Below are positions 15,992 to 24,341 of a stretch of 53,289 nucleotides of DNA, in pieces. The translations under genes were made by a program, and so were the position numbers. Each line of letters opens with the position of its first letter. The first letter of the stretch is position 1. The notes under the pieces were generated by a model that did no database searches, was not told the DNA's origin, and saw nothing but the letters and a program-made list of their open reading frames with translations. Source of the stretch: JAVBNW01 sp031551255 (GTDB taxonomy: Bacteria > Bacillota > Clostridia > Christensenellales > UBA1750); assembly GCA_031551255.1 (NCBI GenBank), contig JAVBNW010000109.1:1-53289 (forward strand), written 5' to 3'.

Positions 15992-16350
15992 TTCTCGTGA
16001 TCGGAGGCGCGCATGCGGGAAAAGCCGACTATGTGCGCTCGCTGGGCTATACGCCGGAGGAGATCGCCGATGCGGTTCTTGCGGATGCGCCCGCGCTTAT
16101 AAACCTTCACATTCTCGCCGCGCGGCATCGCGAAGGCGCTATGTCGCTGTTGCCCGGTTTGCTTGCGAAGGAAATCATCACTTGCGACGAGGTCGGCTCG
16201 GGAGTCGTGCCCGTCGACGCCTCGGAGCGCGCACTGCGCGAGGATATCGGCCGCCTGTGCGTCGCGCTGGCCCGCGAGGCGCATGCGGCGGTGCGCGTAA
16301 TCGCCGGCATTCCGATTGCGATCAAGGGGGAATTGCCATGCGCGCGCTGA
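15988..16350 (+). CDS. Shortened CobU-like P-loop protein
   Basis: This 120-residue protein has an N-terminal Walker A ILVIGGAHAGKADYVRSLGY. Its C-terminal part, ITCDEVGSGVVPVDASERAL through IAGIPIAIKGELP, matches the end of classic CobU proteins (E-x-G-x-G-I-V-P, then ...G-x-P-x-x-I-K-G). The segment with the guanylylated His is missing between the two halves, and the P-loop ends GKA instead of GKS/T. It may be a regulatory or partial-function paralogue of cobU. ATG 15988 overlaps the cobS stop; ATG 15982 is an alternative. It overlaps cobC by 13 bp. Confidence 0.75.
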   Translation: MILVIGGAHAGKADYVRSLGYTPEEIADAVLADAPALINLHILAARHREGAMSLLPGLLAKEIITCDEVGSGVVPVDASERALREDIGRLCVALAREAHAAVRVIAGIPIAIKGELPCAR

Positions 16351-16946
16351 TGCTTCGGCACGCGCCGACCGCGAGCAACCTGAAAAAGCGCTATGTCGGC
16401 AGCACCGACGAGCCGCTGTGCGACGAAGGCTGCGCCATGGCCGGGCGCTTGGGCAGCGCGCCTAATGTGCGCAAGGCGTATGTCAGCCCCAAGCTGCGCT
16501 CTATGCAGACCGCCGCAATCTGGTACCCCAACGCCGAGCTCGTTCGAGTCGAGGGCCTCAAGGAGATGGACTTTGGGCTGTACGAAGGCAGAGCGCACGA
16601 GGAGCTTATGCAGGAAGAGTCGTACCGCGCGTGGGTGGAGGGCGGCTGCGAAGCGCCCTGCCCGGGCGGGGAAGATAAGCGTTCCTTTTCACAAAGGGTG
16701 TGTGCGGCGTTCGAAGTGGTGGTTGAGCAGGCGCAGGCGGAGGATGCCGGGCAGTTGATTATCGTCGCCCACGGCGGCACGGCCATGGCCGTGCTCGACC
16801 GGTACGCGCGCGACGGCAGGGGCTATTTCGAGTGGAGCGTAGGCCCGTGCGAGGGCTATGCGCTTCATATCGACAAGACGACATGGAACGAGAGCCGCCT
16901 TGTCGCCGTGCTCGGGAAGGTGCAAGGCGGCGCGGGCGCGCCGTAG
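16338..16946 (+). CDS. cobC: Histidine phosphatase family protein, probable alpha-ribazole phosphatase
   Basis: This 202-residue phosphoglycerate-mutase-like phosphatase has the phospho-acceptor His in LMLRHAPTASNLKKRYVGST (RHA in place of the usual RHG). It also has MDFGLYEGRAHEEL and the second catalytic His in IIVAHGGTAMAVLD. In cobalamin operons this family removes phosphate from alpha-ribazole phosphate or adenosylcobalamin phosphate. Placement as the last gene of the cob operon supports that role, but sequence alone only shows a histidine phosphatase. The ATG at 16338 lies inside the end of the preceding gene. Confidence 0.85.
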   Translation: MRALMLRHAPTASNLKKRYVGSTDEPLCDEGCAMAGRLGSAPNVRKAYVSPKLRSMQTAAIWYPNAELVRVEGLKEMDFGLYEGRAHEELMQEESYRAWVEGGCEAPCPGGEDKRSFSQRVCAAFEVVVEQAQAEDAGQLIIVAHGGTAMAVLDRYARDGRGYFEWSVGPCEGYALHIDKTTWNESRLVAVLGKVQGGAGAP

Positions 16947-16995
16947 CCCTTCCCTCGCCATTAGTGGCCTTTGGGGGAAGGGCCATATTGCCTTT
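16946..16995. terminator. Hairpin between convergent cobC and P-type ATPase
   Basis: GCCCTTCCC (16946-16954) pairs with GGGAAGGGC (16975-16983) and is followed on the plus strand by a T-rich run near 16992-16997. It serves as a moderate terminator for the cob operon. No T run exists on the minus side. Confidence 0.55.
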
Positions 16996-19722
16996 TTATG
17001 AGCGAACCGCGCTTTTGCCGTCCGGCCGGGCGGCCGTTTCTTTTCCGCCGCCATCGTTGCGCCGGGCGATGAGGTTTCTAATGAACTTGCGCACGAGATC
17101 CGCCGGGATGACCAGGGCGGCCAGAGCGACGCACGTAATCCACTCGGGGAATGTAAGGCCGTATGCACGAAACAGCGATCCTCCAAAGTACACAAGGGCC
17201 GTTTGCACGAGGAATACGCAGCCCATCACCGCGATGAAACCCTTGTTGCCCAGAATGTGATCGAGCAGATTCAGCTTGCTGGTGCGCGCCGAAAGGCTGT
17301 TGAACACCCCCGCGTACATAAACAGCGCGAAGAATGCGGTGAGCAGCGTCTGCTCTCCGGTTTCCGGCCGGAAGAATGCGCGCACGGCCGGGCTTACGAG
17401 AAACCACAGGCACATGAGCGCGGTGAAGGCCCCCGTAAAGCCGATTTGCGCGAGCATCTCGCGGTCGAGCACGGGCTCGTCGCGCCGAAGCGGCGGCGAG
17501 AGCATATATTCGTCGAGCGCAGGTTCGCCGCTGAAGGCAAGCCCGGCCAGCGTATCCATCACCATGTTGATCCACAGCATCTGCAACACCGTCACCGGGG
17601 ATTCGACGCCCACGAGCGGCGCTATGACGGATATGCCCACCGCACACAGGTTGACGGTTAGCTGAAACACCACGAATTTGCGGATGGAACGAAAGATGGT
17701 TCGGCCATATAGCACCGCCTTGGCGATGGAGGAGAGCCGGTCGTCGAGGATGACGATATCCCCCGCTTCCTTTGCGACCTCGGTGCCGCTGCCCATCGCA
17801 AAGCCTATGTCGGCCTTCTTCAGCGCCGGGGCGTCGTTGACGCCGTCGCCCGTCATGCCCGCCACCGCGCCGCTTTCCTGCGCGAGGCGCACAAGGCGGC
17901 TCTTGTCGGCCGGCAGCGCTCGCGACACCACGCGCAGGCGGGGCAGTGCGCGGCACAGCGCGGCGTCGCTTGTCGAGGCCAGCTCGGCCGAAGTCATCAC
18001 CAGATCGTCGTTTTTGAGTAGCCCCGCCTCGCGTGCGATGGCCTCCGCCGTTTCGCGGCCGTCGCCGGTGATCATCACCACCTGCACGCCGGCATCCTGA
18101 AGCGCGCGCACGTTTTGCGCGGCGTCGGAGCGCAGCGGGTCGCGTACGCCGATCAGGCCCACGAGCGTAAGGCGCTCAAAGCGTCCGTCCGCGCCCACGG
18201 GGTAGTCGCTGGTCGCCGCCGCGAGCACGCGCATGCCACGGCGCGCCATGGCGTCGGCGCTTTCCTCGAGCGACGCGCGGCTAAACAGCGGCTCGGGGCG
18301 CCCGTCCACGCCGTAATAGCGCGTGCAGTGCGCAAGGATGCGCTCGGGCGCGCCCTTGATCAGCGTCAGGTGAAGATCGCCCGATACCGTGGTGGCCATG
18401 AACTTGTTTTCGCTCGAGAAGGGAATGGTTCCGATTTTCGCCACCTGCATAAGGGGCGCGGGCGCATCCGCCGCATAGGCGAGCAGCGCGCGATCTGTCG
18501 CGTTGCCGCCCACCGGCGCGCCGTCTACCAGGTCGGCGGCGTTGTTAAGCCTAAGCGCCGCGTGCAGAAGCCGCCAGTATGCGGGCTGGGCGGCGGCCTC
18601 CTCAGAGCTTGTAAGCGCCGTGCCGTCGCCCCTCATCACGGTCGCTACCCTCAGTTTCCCCTGTGTGAGCGTGCCGGTCTTGTCGGTGAAGAGGATGTTC
18701 ATGCTCCCCGCCGTTTCGATGCCCACGAGCTTGCGCACCAGCACGTTGTCGCGCAGCATGCGCCGCATGTTGGAAGACAAAACCACCGTGATCATCATCG
18801 GCAGGCCCTCGGGCACCGCCACCACGATCACCGTAACCGCCAGCGTAACCGCGTGTAACAGGCTGCCGATCACGAGCCCCGGCGAGCTGGCCATGGCGGC
18901 CATCGTAGAGAGAGAGAAGCCGCTGTTGAGCAGCCAAAAGTTAAATAGATCCGCCAATGCGACCAGAACGGCCCCGGCGATGCCCAGCTTGCTGATGGAG
19001 CCTGCCAAATGGGCAAGCCTCACCTTCAGCGGGCTCTCGCGCGTCTCCTCCTGGATTTCGCCCGCGAGCTTTCCAAGGAACGTATTATCGCCCACGGACT
19101 CCACGCGCATTACGCCCTCGCCCGCACACACCACGCTGCCGGAAAACAGCAGCGACCGGTTCATGAAACCTTCCCCGCTGCCGCCGGGCATTTTGCGCGC
19201 CTCCTTCGCCTCGCCGTTGAGCGAAGACTGATCCGCGTCCAGCTCGCCGCGCACCATCACGCCGTCGGCCGGAACGCGCTCGCCGGTCTGCAACAACACC
19301 AGGTCGCCCACCACGATTTCGCCGATGGGCACCTGCGCAAGGCCCTCCGAGCGCTTCACGCGGCAGATTACGCGCGCGGATTCCTCCTGCAGCTTGGCAA
19401 ACGCCGATTCGCTGCCGTATTCGGAAATCGTGGAGACGAGCGTCGCCAGCAGCACCGCGATCGCAATGCCCACCGTCTCAAACCATCCGGCGTTTTGAAT
19501 GGCGAAGATCAGGTTGACGGCCAACGCTACGAGCAGTATTTTGATGATGGGGTCGCCGAAGTTTTCCAGGAAACGCGAGAACAGGCCGCGCCGCTTCACT
19601 TGCTTTAAATGGTTTTCTCCATGCTTGGCCCGGGATGCGAGCACTTGCTCGGGCGTAAGTCCTACGAGGGTCTCTTGTACGACGCGCACCGGGGAGGCGT
19701 GCGCTGCGGTTCTTTTGATCAT
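16996..19722 (-). CDS. Calcium-transporting P-type ATPase, PMCA/P2 type
   Basis: This 908-residue P-type ATPase has an N-terminal cation ATPase domain and TM1-2 at about 58-100. The actuator motif is QSSLNGEA (TGE variant LNGE, about 165-171). TM4 carries PEGLP (304-308), followed by the phosphorylation motif FTDKTGTLT with Asp347. A nucleotide domain with ITGDGRETAEAIA and the hinge MTGDGVNDAPALKKADIGFA follow. TM6 contains NMVMDTLAGLAFS, as in plasma-membrane Ca ATPases. The protein extrudes Ca2+ in exchange for protons. The actuator sequence LNGE departs from the usual TGE by one residue. AGGAGGG precedes the ATG. It is a single gene, convergent with the cob operon. Confidence 0.93.
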   Translation of the reverse strand: MIKRTAAHASPVRVVQETLVGLTPEQVLASRAKHGENHLKQVKRRGLFSRFLENFGDPIIKILLVALAVNLIFAIQNAGWFETVGIAIAVLLATLVSTISEYGSESAFAKLQEESARVICRVKRSEGLAQVPIGEIVVGDLVLLQTGERVPADGVMVRGELDADQSSLNGEAKEARKMPGGSGEGFMNRSLLFSGSVVCAGEGVMRVESVGDNTFLGKLAGEIQEETRESPLKVRLAHLAGSISKLGIAGAVLVALADLFNFWLLNSGFSLSTMAAMASSPGLVIGSLLHAVTLAVTVIVVAVPEGLPMMITVVLSSNMRRMLRDNVLVRKLVGIETAGSMNILFTDKTGTLTQGKLRVATVMRGDGTALTSSEEAAAQPAYWRLLHAALRLNNAADLVDGAPVGGNATDRALLAYAADAPAPLMQVAKIGTIPFSSENKFMATTVSGDLHLTLIKGAPERILAHCTRYYGVDGRPEPLFSRASLEESADAMARRGMRVLAAATSDYPVGADGRFERLTLVGLIGVRDPLRSDAAQNVRALQDAGVQVVMITGDGRETAEAIAREAGLLKNDDLVMTSAELASTSDAALCRALPRLRVVSRALPADKSRLVRLAQESGAVAGMTGDGVNDAPALKKADIGFAMGSGTEVAKEAGDIVILDDRLSSIAKAVLYGRTIFRSIRKFVVFQLTVNLCAVGISVIAPLVGVESPVTVLQMLWINMVMDTLAGLAFSGEPALDEYMLSPPLRRDEPVLDREMLAQIGFTGAFTALMCLWFLVSPAVRAFFRPETGEQTLLTAFFALFMYAGVFNSLSARTSKLNLLDHILGNKGFIAVMGCVFLVQTALVYFGGSLFRAYGLTFPEWITCVALAALVIPADLVRKFIRNLIARRNDGGGKETAARPDGKSAVRS

Positions 19723-19817
19723 GGGCTCGTCCCTCCTTACGCGTAAGGATATGAGACAAGCTTGCCGAGTATGACGGGGGCTATGAAATCATCGGCGAAG
19801 ATCGGCGCGAGAAGCGC

Positions 19818-20372
19818 TTACACGATGAGGGCGTCCTTGCAATAGCGATCGGTCCATATTTGCGCTTCGATGTAAGCGCATTTTTCTTGGATGCCGCCTA
19901 AGAATGTCTCTACGCTGTTGTTTTGTGAAAAGATATGTTCGAGCAGCTCGGCCTTTAAGAAAGGGGGCCTTTTGCCGGGCGAATCCATCATCGCAATGCT
20001 GTCGCCAAACGTATAGCTCGCGTCGAAGTCCCCAATTGCCGCAAGCGGCAACTTTATTTGCCTTCCGTCGCCAAAGTTGCTCATTAATGTTTCGCTTTGC
20101 TGCAGTGTAAAGTAATATGGATGCTCCACTTCAGGCTTGCCGCCCATGCTTACGAAATGGTGGTAAAGCCATTCTTCCGCTTCCAGCCTGAGCGAATAGT
20201 AATGCTCAAAGCCGGGCCCGAATCTTCTGTGCGCCCGGCATGGGCTTTCTTCATATAACTTTTCCGCCAGTGCAAAGGCTTCTTTTTTAGGCAGTTGCGT
20301 TATGCTCTTGAGCGGCGTGCAGTTTGCATGGTAATAGTTGACTAAATATAGCCCATCCGCCAATAAACCCAC
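19818..20372 (-). CDS. Conserved-looking hypothetical protein
   Basis: This 184-residue soluble protein is rich in aromatic residues, for example LYLVNYYHANC, EHYYSLRLEAEEWLYHHFVS and EHPYYFTLQQSE. It has no signal peptide, membrane segment or recognised catalytic motif. Codon use matches the surrounding core genes and the frame is clean, so it is probably real. It starts at a GTG (20372) with AAGGCG close upstream. It lies alone between the P-type ATPase and a two-component system. No function can be assigned. Confidence 0.7.
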   Translation of the reverse strand: MGLLADGLYLVNYYHANCTPLKSITQLPKKEAFALAEKLYEESPCRAHRRFGPGFEHYYSLRLEAEEWLYHHFVSMGGKPEVEHPYYFTLQQSETLMSNFGDGRQIKLPLAAIGDFDASYTFGDSIAMMDSPGKRPPFLKAELLEHIFSQNNSVETFLGGIQEKCAYIEAQIWTDRYCKDALIV

Positions 20373-20517
20373 CGCCTTAAGGGCTTTCTACGGCACAATT
20401 ATAGATCGCCGGCGGCGGAAAGACAATCTTCCCGTTTATGCGGTCTTGGCGGACGGAGGGAACGGCGCGCCTCTCTTCACGCATTCACGTCGCTTTCATT
20501 TCCCTTTCTTGCAATCG

Positions 20518-20526
20518 TGTTATAAT
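20518..20526 (+). promoter_or_regulatory. Extended -10 promoter of the second two-component system
   Basis: TGTTATAAT at 20518-20526 is a perfect extended -10 element. The region 17 bp upstream (ATTTCC) is a poor -35 box. The response regulator starts about 54 bp downstream. Confidence 0.6.
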
Positions 20527-20579
20527 AAAAAAATATTGGGATCGTTTCTTACAACGAGTTTATTGGGGGCGCTGATCCT

Positions 20580-21260
20580 ATGGTGAGAATTTTGATTGTG
20601 GACGACGAGCCGGATATCCGCGCGGTCATCCGGGAGTACGCCGAGTTCGAGGGCTACGAGGCGGATGAGGCCTCGGACGGCATGGAAGCGGTGCGTATGT
20701 GCCGCGAGCGCGATTACGACGTGATCGTGATGGACGCCATGATGCCCAGGCTCGACGGCTTTTCGGCCTGCAAGGAGATTCGCAAGACGAAATCCGTGCC
20801 CGTTTTGATGCTTTCGGCGCGGGGCGAGGAGTACGACAAGCTCTTCGGTTTTGAGATGGGCGTGGACGACTATGTCGTCAAGCCCTTTTCCCCCAAAGAG
20901 CTGATGGCGCGGCTGAACGTGATCGTAACGAGAAACCGCGCAAAGGCGGCGGAGCCCGGCGCGGGCGGCGTGCTTACGTTTGGCGGGCTTATCATCGATA
21001 CGCTCGGGCGCAGCGTATCGGTCGACGGCAAAAAGGCCGAGCTTACGCCCAAGGAGTACGAATTGCTCATTTACCTTGCGGCCAACAAGGGCATTGCGCT
21101 CACGCGGGACCAGCTGCTCAACGCGGTATGGGGCTACGACTTTTACGGGGACGACCGCACGGTGGACGCGCAGGTGAAGCTCCTTCGGGGGAACCTTGGG
21201 CCGTATCGCGATTATATCGTTACGCTCAGGGGAGTGGGGTATAAGTTTGAAACTGAATAA
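20580..21260 (+). CDS. OmpR/PhoB-family response regulator
   Basis: This is a 226-residue regulator. Its receiver domain has acidic pair VDDEPD, phospho-acceptor Asp in YDVIVMDAMMPRLDGFSACK, and Lys in DDYVVKPFSPKELMARL. The C-terminal winged helix (about 125-226) includes LTPKEYELLIYLAANKGIAL and a shortened tail VDAQVKLLRGNLGPYRDYIV. A GGGGG run lies upstream of the ATG. The kinase gene overlaps its 3' end. The operon that starts 132 bp after the kinase (VTC, DUF4956, lipoprotein) is a plausible target. Confidence 0.93.
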   Translation: MVRILIVDDEPDIRAVIREYAEFEGYEADEASDGMEAVRMCRERDYDVIVMDAMMPRLDGFSACKEIRKTKSVPVLMLSARGEEYDKLFGFEMGVDDYVVKPFSPKELMARLNVIVTRNRAKAAEPGAGGVLTFGGLIIDTLGRSVSVDGKKAELTPKEYELLIYLAANKGIALTRDQLLNAVWGYDFYGDDRTVDAQVKLLRGNLGPYRDYIVTLRGVGYKFETE

Positions 21261-22674
21261 AAACTCGATGGGCGTAAAGCTTTGGCTGTATTTCATCCTG
21301 TTTGCGGCCGTCATTTTGTCGGCGCTGTGGCTGATGCAGATCGTGTTCATGCAAAGCTTTTATGAGGGCATGAAGACAAACGAAGTAGAAAAAGTTGCAG
21401 AAGAGCTCGCCCAGGCCTATGGCGGCGAGGATTTTGAGAGCATCTTTGATCGCGCGGCGTTTGCCAATTCGATCCTCGTATATGTGACCGACAGGCAAGG
21501 GAATATCCTCTATGCGACCGATCAGCACGGCCCGGGCGGCCTTCGGCCGGATTCCGTCCCCAAGGGGGCGATGCGCAAGAACGACCTGTTTCGGCCGCTG
21601 CCCGCCGACTATACTATTTTTTTAGAAAAGCTTCTGGAAAGTTCGGACGGGCGGATCAACTATAAGGTGGATTGGCACGACTTTCGCGGCGAGTCGCTGG
21701 TGTGCGGCGTGCTCTTGCCGGATGCGGCGCTCTACATCTCCACGCCGCTCGAGCCGGTGGATGCGACGGCCGGCATCCTCAGAACGCAGCTTGCGTACAT
21801 CACCCTCGTCGCCCTAATCTTAAGCTTTGTGATCGCTTATTTCATCTCCCGGAAGTTTTCGCGCCCGGTTGCCGCCATCACCACCCAGGCGAAGGAGCTT
21901 GCGCGCGGCGACTTTCCCGAGCGCTTCGACCAGGGCTTTTGCTCGGAGCTTGACGAACTGGCCGATGCGCTCACCCATGCGAGCGCCGAACTTTCCAAGG
22001 TGGAAAAGCTCAGGCGCGAGCTCATCGCGAACATCTCCCACGATTTGCGCACGCCGCTGACGATGATCAGGGCGTACTCCGAGATGATCCGCGATATTTC
22101 GGGCGACGATAAGGAAAAGCGCGAGGCGCACCTGCGCGTGATTGCCGGGGAAACCGACAGGCTGGCCAACCTGGTTGACGACATTCTGGCGCTTTCCTCC
22201 ATCCAGTCGGGCAACGAATCGATCGCGCAGGACAACCTTAACCTAAGCGATACGGCGAGGAGAATCCTATCCCGGTTTGAGCCGATCTTTGCACATGAAG
22301 GGTATGTGTTTGAAACTTCGATCGAGCCCGATCAATACGTTTGGGCGGATGGAAAAAAGATCGAGCAGGTGCTGTACAACCTGATCGGCAACGCGATGAA
22401 CCATATCGGCGAGGATAGGGTGATCGCCGTGAAGGTATCCAACCTGGGCGGTTGGGCGCGCGTGGAAGTGGGCGATCACGGCGAAGGAATTCCGCAGGAT
22501 GAAGTGGCGCTCATTTGGGACCGCTACTATCGATCCTCCCGCGAGCGCGGCAAAACGGGCGCGGGCCTCGGCCTATCCATCGTAAAAGGTATTTTAGAGA
22601 TGCACGGCGCGCGCTTTGGGGTGGATAGCTCTATAGGCGAGGGGAGCACGTTCTGGTTTGAACTGAAAAAATAA
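21247..22674 (+). CDS. Sensor histidine kinase
   Basis: This 475-residue kinase has two transmembrane segments, one near the N-terminus (LWLYFILFAAVILSALWLMQ) and one at about 183-203. An extracytoplasmic domain of about 150 residues lies between them, and a HAMP domain starts with SRKFSRPVAAIT. The H box is ELIANISHDLRTPLTMIRAY. N, G1 (GDHGEGIPQDEV) and G2 (GAGLGLSIVKGIL) boxes are all intact. Start TTG 21247 is chosen because AGGGGAG lies upstream and it overlaps the regulator's last codons; ATG 21268 is an alternative. A strong terminator follows, which separates it from the VTC operon. Confidence 0.92.
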   Translation: MKLNKNSMGVKLWLYFILFAAVILSALWLMQIVFMQSFYEGMKTNEVEKVAEELAQAYGGEDFESIFDRAAFANSILVYVTDRQGNILYATDQHGPGGLRPDSVPKGAMRKNDLFRPLPADYTIFLEKLLESSDGRINYKVDWHDFRGESLVCGVLLPDAALYISTPLEPVDATAGILRTQLAYITLVALILSFVIAYFISRKFSRPVAAITTQAKELARGDFPERFDQGFCSELDELADALTHASAELSKVEKLRRELIANISHDLRTPLTMIRAYSEMIRDISGDDKEKREAHLRVIAGETDRLANLVDDILALSSIQSGNESIAQDNLNLSDTARRILSRFEPIFAHEGYVFETSIEPDQYVWADGKKIEQVLYNLIGNAMNHIGEDRVIAVKVSNLGGWARVEVGDHGEGIPQDEVALIWDRYYRSSRERGKTGAGLGLSIVKGILEMHGARFGVDSSIGEGSTFWFELKK

Positions 22675-22690
22675 GCGATCGTGCTTTTGC

Positions 22691-22725
22691 AAAGCCGCCC
22701 GTTCAAAAGCGGGCGGCTTTCTTTT
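22691..22725 (+). terminator. Rho-independent terminator after the kinase gene
   Basis: An 11-bp GC-rich stem (AAAGCCGCCCG at 22691-22701, complement at 22710-22720) followed by CTTTTG. Confidence 0.9.
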
Positions 22726-22815
22726 GCCCATCACAAAACTTGACGGCGGCTTTCACACAACCATCTCAATCGGAGCCTACACTTAAGCCAACGACAAAGC
22801 GAGGAGATGACCGAC

Positions 22816-23598
22816 GTGGCGATCGAAGTATTCAACCGTTATGAGAACAAGTACCTGCTGGATACGCGCACGTTTGCCAGGCTCGAGAGCAGGCTGGCCG
22901 AATATATGGAGCTTGACGCTTTTAATCAAGGCGGCAAAACTTACTCCATCACAAACCTTTATTACGATACCAAGGACAGCCAGCTGATCCGCACTTCGCT
23001 GTCCAAGCCCCGCTACAAAGAAAAGCTGCGCCTGCGCGCATACGGCGTGCCGCAGGCGGGCGCAGAGGTGTTCGTCGAAATCAAAAAGAAGTTTAACGGG
23101 CTCACCAACAAAAGGCGTAGCGCCATCGCACTTGAGGACGCCTATAGCTTTTTATCCACCGGCGAGTTGCCGCAGCCCGAGCCCTACGTGAACGCTCAAG
23201 TGCTGCGCGAAATCCAGTACATGCTTTCTCTTCACCAACTGCGACCCGCGCTGTATCTCGCGTACGACCGGAGGGCATATTTCGGCATCGGCGAGCACGA
23301 CCTGAGGATCTCGTTCGATTGCAACATCCGCACGCGGCGCACGGAGCTTAGGCTGGAGGCCGGCGACGAAGGAGAGCCGCTGCTCGGGCCTGATACGTGG
23401 CTGATGGAGGTCAAGTCCGCCAAGAGCATTCCGCTGTGGCTGGCCCGCCTTCTTTCGGAGTTTTCGGTGTATCCCACCAGCTTTTCCAAGTACGGCGCCG
23501 AATACAAGGGGCAGCTTGCCGCGAAAAACGTTCCGCCTATACTTGAGCATAAACCGGTTTCCGAACGCCGCACGGCGGCCGCGCTGGCCACGGCATAA
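22816..23598 (+). CDS. VTC-domain (polyphosphate polymerase-type) protein
   Basis: This 260-residue protein has the VTC/CYTH tunnel fold. FNRYENKYLLDTRTF opens the domain. TNLYYDTKDSQLIRTSL, RYKEKLRLRAYG and VFVEIKKKFNGLTNKRR carry the basic and acidic residues that line the tunnel. LMEVKSAKSIPLWLARLLSE and FSKYGAEYKG close it. In yeast, VTC makes polyphosphate from ATP; bacterial single-domain homologues are mostly uncharacterised. GTG 22816 is chosen because GAGGAG lies 9 bp upstream; ATG 22807 directly abuts that site. It is the first gene of an operon with DUF4956 and a carbohydrate-binding lipoprotein. Confidence 0.9.
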   Translation: MAIEVFNRYENKYLLDTRTFARLESRLAEYMELDAFNQGGKTYSITNLYYDTKDSQLIRTSLSKPRYKEKLRLRAYGVPQAGAEVFVEIKKKFNGLTNKRRSAIALEDAYSFLSTGELPQPEPYVNAQVLREIQYMLSLHQLRPALYLAYDRRAYFGIGEHDLRISFDCNIRTRRTELRLEAGDEGEPLLGPDTWLMEVKSAKSIPLWLARLLSEFSVYPTSFSKYGAEYKGQLAAKNVPPILEHKPVSERRTAAALATA

Positions 23599-23627
23599 AA
23601 CGCAAAGAAGGGTTAGGAGAAACGGCA

Positions 23628-24311
23628 ATGTTTGAATCGATTTTTGCCTCGAGCGGCGATACGACGATTACCCTTTCCGGTCTTTTGATGGCGCTGGGCG
23701 TCGCGCTCGGCCTTGGGCTCATCGTAAGCCTGGTGTATATGAAGACGCATAAGACGAAAAACCCTTCCCAAAGCTTTGCGCTGACACTGGTGATCCTGCC
23801 CGCCGTGGTCACCGTCATCATCCTGCTGGTAGGCAACAGCGTGGCGCGCGCCTTCAGTCTGGCCGGGGCGTTCGCCATCATACGCTTCCGCAGCGCGCCG
23901 GGCGACCCCAAGGATATCACCTATGTGCTCTTCTCCATGGCGACTGGGCTTGCGGTAGGCATGGGCTTCCTATTCTACGCAGCCGTCGTAGCCGTGATAC
24001 TTTGCGCGACGATGGTGGTTCTCGAACTCTTAAGCTTCGGCAAAACAAAGAACGCCGAAAAGCTTCTGAAAATTACCGTCCCCGAGAATTTGGATTACGA
24101 GGGAGCTTTCGACAGCGTGTTGCAAAAATATACAAAGAGCGTCAAATTGCAGCGGGTGAAGACCGCCGACCTGGGGAGCCTTTACGAACTGCAGTACCTT
24201 GTCACCACGAAGGAGGGCGTCAGCGACAAGGCGTTTATCGACGAGCTGCGCTGCCGCAACGGCAACTTAAACATCGCCCTCTTGCTCAGCGTGCCGGAAA
24301 GCGAATTTTAA
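23628..24311 (+). CDS. DUF4956-family membrane protein
   Basis: This 227-residue protein has about four hydrophobic helices in residues 15-145. The conserved centre is SVARAFSLAGAFAIIRFRSA with PGDPKDITYVLFSMATGLAV. A soluble C-terminal ferredoxin-like region of about 80 residues follows. The function of DUF4956 is unknown, but it commonly sits beside VTC-domain genes, as here. It may form the membrane part of a polyphosphate or surface-related system. AGGAG lies 8 bp before the ATG; it is 29 bp after the VTC gene and 30 bp before the lipoprotein gene. Confidence 0.9.
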   Translation: MFESIFASSGDTTITLSGLLMALGVALGLGLIVSLVYMKTHKTKNPSQSFALTLVILPAVVTVIILLVGNSVARAFSLAGAFAIIRFRSAPGDPKDITYVLFSMATGLAVGMGFLFYAAVVAVILCATMVVLELLSFGKTKNAEKLLKITVPENLDYEGAFDSVLQKYTKSVKLQRVKTADLGSLYELQYLVTTKEGVSDKAFIDELRCRNGNLNIALLLSVPESEF

Positions 24312-24341
24312 CCGCACGATAGATAAGAAAGGGATGATACC

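Noticed and set aside
15133..16284. 383-codon minus-strand open frame opposite cobS
   Set aside because: It is antisense to overlapping cob genes and is Ser/Pro/Arg-rich without motifs.
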